NCBI GenBank assembly: GCA_963169765.1 | Contig: CAUJEN010000140.1 | Location: 1 to 64,000, forward strand | From: QWHO01 sp021404945 | GTDB lineage: Bacteria > Vulcanimicrobiota > Xenobia > Xenobiales > QWHO01 | Length of the DNA: 64,000 nt | Reading direction: 5' to 3' | In this document: positions 35,071 through 42,111 of the stretch, in pieces | Layout: each line of letters starts with the position of its first letter | How positions within the stretch are numbered: the stretch's first letter is position 1 | Position numbers and translations under genes: made by a program | Notes under the pieces: model-generated | Seen by the model: the letters and a program-made list of their open reading frames with translations, nothing else | What the model was told of the DNA's origin: nothing | The model's database searches: none

Positions 35071-35988
35071 ATGGACAAATTCGAAAAGCTGATTGGCAAA
35101 GGTCTGGAGGCGCTCGAGAGCAGGGACTACCCGGGAGCAGCCAGAGCCGGCCAGGATTTGATCGAGCTCCGCCACAGCTATGGATTCGAGCTCCTGGCCC
35201 GTTGTCACAGCGACCAGGGGCAGGACGACGAGGCTCTTCGGGTGTTGGACGAGGGTCTGCTCAGGGTTCCGGGGCACTGGAGACTCCTCGAGCTGAAAGC
35301 GATCGCCCTGTCCGACGGCGAGCGCTGTGAGCAAGCCCTGCCATTCTATCGGGCCGCTCTCGAGGCTGACAACACTCGCATCGAGAGCGTGCGATACAAC
35401 CTCGGTCTTACCCTCCAGAGGATGGGACGCACGGAAGAGGCCATCGAGCAATTCCGCCAGGCCGAGGAGGTCAGCGAGGCCTGCTCCGACCTGTGGGTGC
35501 TCATCAGAACGAGCCTGATTGGAGCCAGTGCGCCGGCCGAGGCGCTGGCACTGGCGGAGCGAGCCGTGGCGGAGATGGAGGCCTCGGGGGCAGTGGAGGG
35601 CCTGGGCCGGGTCAAGCAGAGCCTGGGCGGGGCTCTCGTAGCGGCGGGGCAGCGCGAGAAAGCTCTGGAGCTCGCCCACGAAATGCTGAGCCTCTGGGAC
35701 GAGGAGGCCTTCTGGATCCTGCGCCAGGCAGACGATCGACGCAGCGGCACGGCCAGCTCCTATCGGGCCATGTTCGAGGGGGTCTTCTTCGACGGGCGGC
35801 CGTTCTATAGGACCTACCAGCTGGTCGCGGAGTCACCGGATGATCTCCTTGAGCAGGCCCGCTCGGTCGAGAACCGGGAGCTGCGCGACAGTCTCAGGCT
35901 GGTGGAGGTCCTCGAGGTTGACCAGGCCGGGCCCGGGTTGCCGCTCGGGGTGTACTGGCGCTCACCATACTTCACTTCGAGCCAGTGA
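35071..35988 (+). CDS. TPR repeat protein
   Basis: 305 residues. Four to five TPR units occupy residues 1-150 (e.g. EALRVLDEGLLRVPGHWRLLELKAIAL; IESVRYNLGLTLQRMGRTEEAIEQF). The C-terminal ~90 residues are not TPR (GTASSYRAMFEGVFFDGRPFYRTYQ) and show no known motif. No signal peptide; likely cytoplasmic. It follows the three-TM gene by 43 bases and may form an operon with it. Confidence 0.7.
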   Translation: MDKFEKLIGKGLEALESRDYPGAARAGQDLIELRHSYGFELLARCHSDQGQDDEALRVLDEGLLRVPGHWRLLELKAIALSDGERCEQALPFYRAALEADNTRIESVRYNLGLTLQRMGRTEEAIEQFRQAEEVSEACSDLWVLIRTSLIGASAPAEALALAERAVAEMEASGAVEGLGRVKQSLGGALVAAGQREKALELAHEMLSLWDEEAFWILRQADDRRSGTASSYRAMFEGVFFDGRPFYRTYQLVAESPDDLLEQARSVENRELRDSLRLVEVLEVDQAGPGLPLGVYWRSPYFTSSQ

Positions 35989-36015
35989 CCTTGAGCCCAA
36001 ATGCTCATCGTCGCT

Positions 36016-36101
36016 GGAAGTCCGGTCGCAAACCGTGTGGTGTCGGAGGGGCTACGCTCTCGGGGGGGCCACCACAAGATATTGCAGGCGGCCGGACTTC
36101 C
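36016..36101 (-). repeat. dispersed palindromic element, copy 2
   Basis: 86 bases bounded by perfect 10-bp terminal inverted repeats GGAAGTCCGG (36016-36025) and CCGGACTTCC (36092-36101). Inner arms ACCGTGTGGTGTCGGAG and CCACCAC fold back. The reverse complement matches 4331-4432, sharing CAATATCTTGTGGTGGC and GCGTAGCCCCTCCGACACCA. It lies between convergent genes. REP- or MITE-like, or a bidirectional structured RNA. Confidence 0.8.
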
Positions 36102-36198
36102 AGGTCCCGAAGCCATTCAGAACCAGAATTGGAGCTTGCCCAGAACCCCGGCCACGCAGGCGCTTCTCTGTCCCAATGCGGCGTTTTCCAGACCAGCG

Positions 36199-37527
36199 TC
36201 ACCGCTCTTGCAGCGGTTGCTCGAGGAGCCTGGCCAGCGCCCTTTCCTGGTCGGCCAGGGTTTCCCCCTCGAGCACGATCCGCCATCCCCGTCCGGTCTT
36301 CCTGGCCAGGCCGCTCAAAGCGAAGGGGGTCAGCAGGCCCCGCTCGGAGGGCTTGATGAGAAAGATCACCGCTCCCTCGAACTCCTGATAACGCTGCAGG
36401 GTCTCCGGCGAGGAGAGGGGCGTGGCCGCGTGGATGCTGCGCATCGGCCCCAAAGCGGCCATGCGCTGCTGAAATCCGCCTCGCTGGATCTCGTCGCTGT
36501 TGGCGATGAGCAGCACGCGCCGCAGCACCACCGTGGGGTCGCGGTCGGCCTGAGGAAAGGCGGCGGCGAACGCGGCCGTGGCTCGGGCGGCGAAGGCCTC
36601 GTCGAGGGGTTTTCGCTCCTCCAGGTAGGGCCGAATCAGTGGCAACAGGGACCTGGCGAACCCGTCGATGATCGGGTCGTTATACCAGGACTCGTCGCTC
36701 TTTCCCTGTCCGAACCAGCCGTTGCCCAGGGCGGTGGCCAGGCCTTCGTTGAGCTGGTCGTAGATGTCCGCGGGGAAGGCACCCTTGAGCCGGGCCACCA
36801 CCCCCGGCGAGCGATTGCTCCAGAGGGCGTGGCACAGCTCGTGCACGATGACGCCGGCCGATCCGAGCACCGGCGCGCCCTGAGGGGCCTCCACCACCGA
36901 CAGATAGCCGTCCGAGTGTCCAAACGCCTCGATGCCCTCACCCTGTTTGCGAGGGATGGGGGTGAGCGCCACCACGAAGGCATTCTCCTCGGGCCAGTCG
37001 CTCTGGTAGAGGGCGGCGATGGTGGCCAGGCACTCGGCTGCCTCTCGCTCGGCCAGTACCTGGCGTAGCTCGCTCAGCTGCTTGCTCAGGCTGGCATCGC
37101 AAGGCTGGTAGATCAGACGGTCATAAAGGGGGGAGTAGTGGCGCATGGCCCGGGCCAGGCGCGCATGGTGCTCGGTGCTGAGCAGGGGCCGGGTGCGCTG
37201 GAGGAAGTCCTCCACGTCCCGGGCCTGCAGGCTGATCCCCTCGAGGACGTCCGAGAGGGTGCGCTGCTTCTCGCCATCGCCGGGCAGCCGGAGCGTGTTC
37301 CAGGCCTCGTCTTGCAGCAGCCCCGCAAAGTCGTCCACCAGCGCCTGGTCTTCCTCGGTGGGGGGTCTCAGCTCCCGGAACACCCTGGCCAGGTGCCGAC
37401 TGTGATGCGCTTCGCCGCGCAACGACTCGAGCAAGTACAGGGTGCCGTGTACCGGGGAGGCTTCCACGCGGATCTCCCAGGCCTGTACCGGATGCAGGAG
37501 CAGCACCAAGAGCAGACACCAGCGCAT
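36199..37527 (-). CDS. secreted HExxH zinc metallopeptidase-like protein
   Basis: 442 residues. Signal peptide MRWCLLLVLLLHPVQA. Residues ~235-245 contain VIVHELCHALW (HExxH-type zinc motif), and a downstream NEGLATALGNGWF offers the third Glu ligand, a gluzincin-like arrangement. N-terminal ~190 residues are helical with a Glu-rich EEDQALVDDF block. Could be a peptidase acting in the periplasm; no closer family can be named. Confidence 0.75.
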   Translation of the reverse strand: MRWCLLLVLLLHPVQAWEIRVEASPVHGTLYLLESLRGEAHHSRHLARVFRELRPPTEEDQALVDDFAGLLQDEAWNTLRLPGDGEKQRTLSDVLEGISLQARDVEDFLQRTRPLLSTEHHARLARAMRHYSPLYDRLIYQPCDASLSKQLSELRQVLAEREAAECLATIAALYQSDWPEENAFVVALTPIPRKQGEGIEAFGHSDGYLSVVEAPQGAPVLGSAGVIVHELCHALWSNRSPGVVARLKGAFPADIYDQLNEGLATALGNGWFGQGKSDESWYNDPIIDGFARSLLPLIRPYLEERKPLDEAFAARATAAFAAAFPQADRDPTVVLRRVLLIANSDEIQRGGFQQRMAALGPMRSIHAATPLSSPETLQRYQEFEGAVIFLIKPSERGLLTPFALSGLARKTGRGWRIVLEGETLADQERALARLLEQPLQER

Positions 37528-37659
37528 GGGGAGGCGGCTTCGCCGCCAGGTGGGGGATTCACTGCCCTGTCGCGGCGGAGCTCGAGCGGGCGGCGCGAAC
37601 CCTGGTGGAGCGAGGGCGGAACCCTGGTTCTGGACAGGACCTTCCCGAGGAGCTCAACC

Positions 37660-37808
37660 TCGACCCGGCTGGCTCGGGCCCGAAAGCGCTTTCGGAATTT
37701 GAACCGGCGGTATCGTCTCTTTGTTCGATTTGTCCTGGGATCCGGCTCTGGAAGTGGCCGTCGACCCGGCTGGCCCGGGCCCGAGAGCGCTTTCGGAATT
37801 TGAACCGG
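37660..37808. repeat. 48-bp direct repeat pair with palindrome
   Basis: TCGACCCGGCTGGCTCGGGC followed by CCGAAAGCGCTTTCGGAATTTGAACCGG occurs at 37660-37707 and, with two or three changes, at 37761-37808 (101 bases apart). The core CCGAAAGCGCTTTCGG is a perfect 16-bp palindrome in copy 1. A shorter echo CTCGACCCGGCTGGC lies at 60402-60416. The interval 37528-37865 otherwise holds no gene. Confidence 0.8.
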
Positions 37809-37865
37809 TATGGTCGCGGGACGCTCCTGCCGGTCGAGCAGAAACAGCCTTCTCGGCCGAGGCAT

Positions 37866-38498
37866 TTACCCCGGTTTGCGCACCTTGACCCGGACCCCGC
37901 CCAGCGTGACCGAGGCTTCCTCCACGGCGATCTGGGCCGAGGGAGCCTGGCTCAGGCGGGACAGTCCGTCCCGGCGTACCGCTTCGAGGTCGGCCCGGGC
38001 CGTGTCGACCGCCTGCCTGAGCGGCCCGAGAGCCACCTGAAGCTGATTGCGCTCGGTGCGCAGAGCCTTGACCGCGGCGTGGTCGACCTGGAGTGGCAGC
38101 GCGACGTGGCGCATCAGCTTGAGATAGCCGAGCCACAGGCCGATACCCAGCAAGGCTCCCCCTGCGCCACTCAGGCCCAGGTGAGGAGCGGCCAGCATAC
38201 CGCCCAGTGCACCGGCGCAGAAGGTCAGGGGAGACAAACGAATGTGGATCTGGCGCTTTTCGTTCCACAGGCCGGAGCGCATCTGGTCCATGTTGGTGAA
38301 GGAGGTGCGCTTGAGGAAGGGCATGCCGAGCAGGCGCTCGGTGTCCTGGAGTCGAGCCTGATACGAGTCGTGCTGCGACTCGACGCGCTGCAGCCGGGCC
38401 TGGGCCTCGGTCAACTCGGGGCTGATGGCCTGGCCTTTGAACAGCACGTCCCCGACGCTGGTGGCCGTCACGGGGAGAATTGTCATCGCGGTCAGCAT
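37866..38498 (-). CDS. membrane protein with coiled-coil cytoplasmic part
   Basis: 210 residues from the ATG at 38498 (MLTAMTILPVTATSV), preceded by AGGGGCAAGAGG; the ATG at 38486 is an alternative. A coiled coil (~30-70: TEAQARLQRVESQHDSYQAR), then two hydrophobic segments around FCAGALGGMLAAPHLGLSG and GALLGIGLWLGYLKLM, then a second coiled coil (~130-190). No known motif. Function unknown. Confidence 0.55.
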   Translation of the reverse strand: MLTAMTILPVTATSVGDVLFKGQAISPELTEAQARLQRVESQHDSYQARLQDTERLLGMPFLKRTSFTNMDQMRSGLWNEKRQIHIRLSPLTFCAGALGGMLAAPHLGLSGAGGALLGIGLWLGYLKLMRHVALPLQVDHAAVKALRTERNQLQVALGPLRQAVDTARADLEAVRRDGLSRLSQAPSAQIAVEEASVTLGGVRVKVRKPG

Positions 38499-38532
38499 AC
38501 CTCTTGCCCCTGAAGGAAATCTGACAGAACAC

Positions 38533-38560
38533 GGGTGTTGCTGACTACTGGGCAACACCC
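38533..38560. repeat. short inverted repeat
   Basis: GGGTGTTGC (38533-38541) and GCAACACCC (38552-38560) with a ten-base loop, in the region between divergent genes. No T-tract. Could be a regulatory hairpin or operator. Confidence 0.6.
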
Positions 38561-38625
38561 CGGGGTATGCATGCGTCCTGGCTCCCAGACCAGGCAGACC
38601 TGACACCGGAAGGCCACCCATTTGG

Positions 38626-38653
38626 GTTTCCATCCCCTCATCATCGGGGCTGC
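38626..38653 (+). other. solitary CRISPR-repeat-like sequence
   Basis: GTTTCCATCCCCTCATCATC then GGGGCTGC: a short CCCC/GGGG hairpin with a flanking GTTTCCATCCCCT, a look common among repeats of type I/III CRISPR arrays. Only one copy is seen in the window, 3.5 kb from the cas island, so it cannot be called an array. It may be chance or a decayed leader-proximal repeat. Confidence 0.2.
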
Positions 38654-38686
38654 TCTGCTCGCTAAGGCGAATCTTCGTCAGAGGCC

Positions 38687-38716
38687 TTGACGTGATGCGG
38701 TTGCATTGTACACAAT
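38687..38716 (+). promoter_or_regulatory. putative promoter of the PIN/RHH toxin-antitoxin pair
   Basis: TTGACG (38687-38692), 18 bases, CACAAT (38711-38716; a 16-base spacing to TACACA at 38709-38714 is the alternative). Only eight bases separate the -10 from the GTG start, so the transcript may be leaderless. No ribosome site is seen before the GTG, consistent with that. The symmetric ATTGTACACAAT could be the operator. Confidence 0.5.
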
Positions 38717-38724
38717 AGATTGCA

Positions 38725-39219
38725 GTGAGGGTTTTGTTGGATGCAGACGCGTTGATCAAACTGACGCGAGCTGGTGCAAAGGAGCTGCTTGTGGAGACCT
38801 TTGAAGTCTTCATTCCGGCCGAGGTCGAAAGGGAGGTTGTTGAGGAGGGCACCCGTCTCGGTCACCCCGACGCGCTGGTTGTGGCCGAGAACCTGGACCA
38901 GGGCAAGCTTCAGGTCCTGGGTGCTACCACTGAGACTGTCCCTATCGGGTTCTCGGATGGTGACCGGGCCCTCGCTCGTCATGCTCTCAGCGGTGGCTAC
39001 GCAGCAGTTGTGACCGACGATGCCTGGTTGCTTGAGCGACTGAAGGCGCACAGAGTAAGCGTGACGGTGCCGGCCGCAATCTTGCTTGCGATCGGTCGCA
39101 AGCAGAAACTCCCTGCCCCCGAGGTCTTGAAATTGCTGGAAAGCCTGCGCCCGTATGTGAGCCCGGAGGAGTTCGTCACGTTTCGCTTGATCGTAGAAGG
39201 GAAGTATCCGCGCAAATGA
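38725..39219 (+). CDS. PIN-domain-like toxin nuclease
   Basis: 164 residues from GTG at 38725. MRVLLDADALIKLTRAG carries the first acidic pair of PIN nucleases (D6, D8). Further acids lie at residues ~45-60 (EREVVEEG), and the TDDAWLLERL block is the late PIN acidic motif. Such toxins cleave RNA. The stop overlaps the ATG of the ribbon-helix-helix antitoxin (ATGA), with the toxin first, an order opposite to the commonest one. Confidence 0.75.
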   Translation: MRVLLDADALIKLTRAGAKELLVETFEVFIPAEVEREVVEEGTRLGHPDALVVAENLDQGKLQVLGATTETVPIGFSDGDRALARHALSGGYAAVVTDDAWLLERLKAHRVSVTVPAAILLAIGRKQKLPAPEVLKLLESLRPYVSPEEFVTFRLIVEGKYPRK

Positions 39220-39515
39220 AGGTTACTCGCTCAGTCCGACTCTCTGAGGAAACCATGAAGGCTGTGGCCTTTTTGCAACGCCGTCAGGGGGATGATGCGT
39301 CGGACGCGATTCGCAGGCTGGTTCGCAGGGGTCTTGAGAGCGAGTTGTCCGAGCTTTACGGCCGCGGAGAAATCAGTTTGCGTCACGCAGCCGACCTCCT
39401 TTCCCTGACTGTCCGCGAGTGTCTCGAGCTCTTTGCCTTGCGGGGGGTGTCCGGGAACGTGACCATGGCGCAGGCCTTTGAGGCGCACTCGGTGGCCGAG
39501 TGCCTGGTGGACTGA
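39216..39515 (+). CDS. ribbon-helix-helix antitoxin
   Basis: 99 residues. MKVTRSVRLSEETMKAVAFL begins a ribbon-helix-helix DNA-binding domain (1-45) and the C-terminal part (LYGRGEISLRHAADLLSLTV) resembles UPF0175-type HTH partners. It probably binds the toxin and represses the shared promoter. Coupled to the PIN gene. Confidence 0.75.
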   Translation: MKVTRSVRLSEETMKAVAFLQRRQGDDASDAIRRLVRRGLESELSELYGRGEISLRHAADLLSLTVRECLELFALRGVSGNVTMAQAFEAHSVAECLVD

Positions 39516-39613
39516 GCCTCGCTGAGGTCACAACGTCCGCAGTCGGAGCTGGAGAAGCGGCGCTCCTGTCGCTGTAGCTCAAGGGTTGTCAGCGTCCTTC
39601 AGGATGTGTTAAC

Positions 39614-41908
39614 GTGGTGGGCACGTGCCTGCGGAGGGGAATCCTGTTGCTGGTCATGCTGCTGCTGGGCGGATGCTCGGGAGCTTCGCTCAATCCGTCC
39701 GGGACCGCTGCCCCGCCGCCCGGCCCGGCGGGACCTTCAGCCGTCCGACTCAAGCTCCGGCTACCCGAGCTCGAGGCACGCTCGAATCGCGGCGAGATCC
39801 TCCAGGTGGTGGTGGAGCTGACCGATCGCAACACCCCCGACCCCTCCAGTCTCAGCGGGAAGCGGGTGGTGGCCAGCGGGGCTGCCAGCGTGGAGCCCGG
39901 CGCTCGGGAAGTGCTGGTGCTCATCCCCGTCGTCCCGCCGGGCGACTGGGACGTCCAGGCCTTCGGCAGGGACTCCCAGGGCCTGGTGGTCGCCGCTTCC
40001 GATCCCACCCCCCTCATCATCGGTTTCGAGGCACTGGTGGTCACCCTGGAGCTGCTTCAGGGAAGCGCTCCTCTGATTCAGAGCCTGACCCTGGCGCCTC
40101 TTGCCCCCAGCATCGCCTCGGGCACCACGCAGGCCTTTCAGGCCACCGATGAGCGCGGTCAGAACGTGACCGGTCAGGTGAGCTGGAGCTCTTCCGACCC
40201 GGCCGTGGCCAGCATCGACGCCAGCGGCCTGGCCTCCGGTCTTGCGCCGGGCACGACCACCATCACCGCAGCGCGCAACGGGGTGCTGGCCACCACCAGC
40301 CTGACGGTGACCGCGGCCACGCTCACGACTCTGGCCATCACCCCCCTCACCCCTTCCGTGCCGGCCGGCCTGACCCAGCAGTTCAGCGCCACCGGCACGT
40401 TCTCAGACGGTTCCGTCCAGGACCTGACCGGTCAGGTCACCTGGAGCTCGAGCGCAGGCGCAGTGGCCAGCGTCGATCCGGCCGGCCTGGCGACCACGCT
40501 GACCCCGGGAGTGACCGACATCGGGGCTGCCTTGAACGGGGTCAGCGCCTCGACGACGCTGACCGTGACTGCTGCCCTCCTGCAGTCCCTGGCGGTGACC
40601 CCGCTCGACCCGAGCTTTTTCTCCTCCGGCCGGGCGCGCCAGTTCACCGCCACCGGCACCTTCTCGGATGGCAGCGTGGCCGACGTGACCGAGCAGGTCA
40701 GCTGGACCTCCACCAATCCGGCCGTGGCGAGCGTTTCGGATGTTGCTGGCACGCGCGGGCAGATGCGTACCAGCGGCGTTGGCGCCGTCACCCTCCAGGC
40801 CACGGCGGGTGGGATCGGGGCCTCCACGAATGTGACCATCACCTCCGACCCGCTGGTGCGCTTGCTGGGCGAGCAGAACTTTCCGGTGGGCCAGGGAGCC
40901 CAGGCGATGACCACGGGCGACTTCAACGCTGACGGCATCCTCGACATCGCCACGGGCAACGTGAACGCCGACAGCGTCTCCGTGCTGCTGGGAAATGGCG
41001 ACGGCACGTTCTTGCCGGCCCAGGACTTCCCCACTCAGGTCTTTCCTGACGGCGTGAGCGCAGGCGACTTCAACGGCGACGGCCGCCTGGACCTGATCGC
41101 CTCGAACAGCAACTCAGACACCGTTTCGGTGCTGCTCGGCAATGGGAACGGCACCTTCCAGACCGCTCTCAATTCGACCACCGGGGTCGGGTCGAGCCCG
41201 ACCGGGGTGGCGCTCGGGGATGTGAACGGCGATGGGCGACTCGACGCCGTGACCGCCAACTTTGGCCTGGACCAGGCTGCCGTTCTGCTCGGGAACGGCG
41301 ACGGCACTTTTCCCGCCCCCCTACCTGTCGGCGTCGGCAACGCCCCCGACGCCATCGAGCTGCTCGACCTGAACGGTGATGGACTGCTCGACCTGGCCAC
41401 CTCGGACTTCGGCGGCGACGAGGTCTCCACGGCGCTGGGGAACGGCGACGGCACCTTCCAGCCGGCCCAGAGCTTCGGGGTCGCCAATGCTCCCGATGAC
41501 CTGGCTTTCGGGGACTTCAACGGGGACGGCGTGCCTGACCTGGTCACCGCCAACGGGTCCACCGATGACGGCTCGGTCTTCATCGGCAACGGCGACGGCA
41601 CGATGCAGCCGGCCGTGACCCTGGTTCTGCCGGCCGGCTCTCAGCCCTTCGCGGTGGCGGTGGGAGACATCAACGCCGACGGCCGGCTCGATCTGGCCTT
41701 CTGCAATCTCTCCCTGGCCACCGCCTCCATTTTGCTCGGGAACGGCGACGGCACCTTCCAGGCTCCCCAGAGCTTCGCCATCGGGTTCGGTCCAGCGGCG
41801 GTGGGGCTGGCCGACCTGAACGGGGACGGCTGCCTGGATCTCTTCACCGCCAACCTGGGTTTCCCCGACGACGTGGCGGTGCGGCTGCAGGACCCGGTCA
41901 GCCCGTAG
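39614..41908 (+). CDS. lipoprotein with Big2-type Ig domains and FG-GAP/VCBS repeats
   Basis: 764 residues from GTG at 39614. Signal peptide with lipobox LLGGC (Cys21). Two to three Big2-like bacterial Ig domains (~155-410) have repeated ...VASVDPAGLAT and SDGSVADVT-type strands. From ~410 to the end about eight FG-GAP/VCBS repeats of the DxNxDGxxDL pattern (e.g. GDFNGDGRLDLIAS) form an integrin-like beta-propeller with calcium-binding loops. A surface adhesin or recognition protein is likely. DNA in the repeats is periodically similar. Confidence 0.9.
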   Translation: MVGTCLRRGILLLVMLLLGGCSGASLNPSGTAAPPPGPAGPSAVRLKLRLPELEARSNRGEILQVVVELTDRNTPDPSSLSGKRVVASGAASVEPGAREVLVLIPVVPPGDWDVQAFGRDSQGLVVAASDPTPLIIGFEALVVTLELLQGSAPLIQSLTLAPLAPSIASGTTQAFQATDERGQNVTGQVSWSSSDPAVASIDASGLASGLAPGTTTITAARNGVLATTSLTVTAATLTTLAITPLTPSVPAGLTQQFSATGTFSDGSVQDLTGQVTWSSSAGAVASVDPAGLATTLTPGVTDIGAALNGVSASTTLTVTAALLQSLAVTPLDPSFFSSGRARQFTATGTFSDGSVADVTEQVSWTSTNPAVASVSDVAGTRGQMRTSGVGAVTLQATAGGIGASTNVTITSDPLVRLLGEQNFPVGQGAQAMTTGDFNADGILDIATGNVNADSVSVLLGNGDGTFLPAQDFPTQVFPDGVSAGDFNGDGRLDLIASNSNSDTVSVLLGNGNGTFQTALNSTTGVGSSPTGVALGDVNGDGRLDAVTANFGLDQAAVLLGNGDGTFPAPLPVGVGNAPDAIELLDLNGDGLLDLATSDFGGDEVSTALGNGDGTFQPAQSFGVANAPDDLAFGDFNGDGVPDLVTANGSTDDGSVFIGNGDGTMQPAVTLVLPAGSQPFAVAVGDINADGRLDLAFCNLSLATASILLGNGDGTFQAPQSFAIGFGPAAVGLADLNGDGCLDLFTANLGFPDDVAVRLQDPVSP

Positions 41909-42111
41909 CCGTCAGAGGTGGTCGCCGATGCTGTCGACCAGAAAGCACCCCTGGTCGTAATGGCCGAAGATGCGCAGTCGCTCCAGGCGTAGAGCCTCAT
42001 CAGGGTTGAGCTACCAGCTCTCCACGCTGGACGGAGTCTGCGAGCAGCACAGCCTCGCCCGCTCGGAGTTGGCTAGCTCATGGAGAATCGGCAATCTGCA
42101 TTTTCAAATTG

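Noticed and set aside
36001..37068. Plus-strand open frame of ~355 codons
   Set aside because: Antisense shadow of the HExxH protein; no start site or family features.
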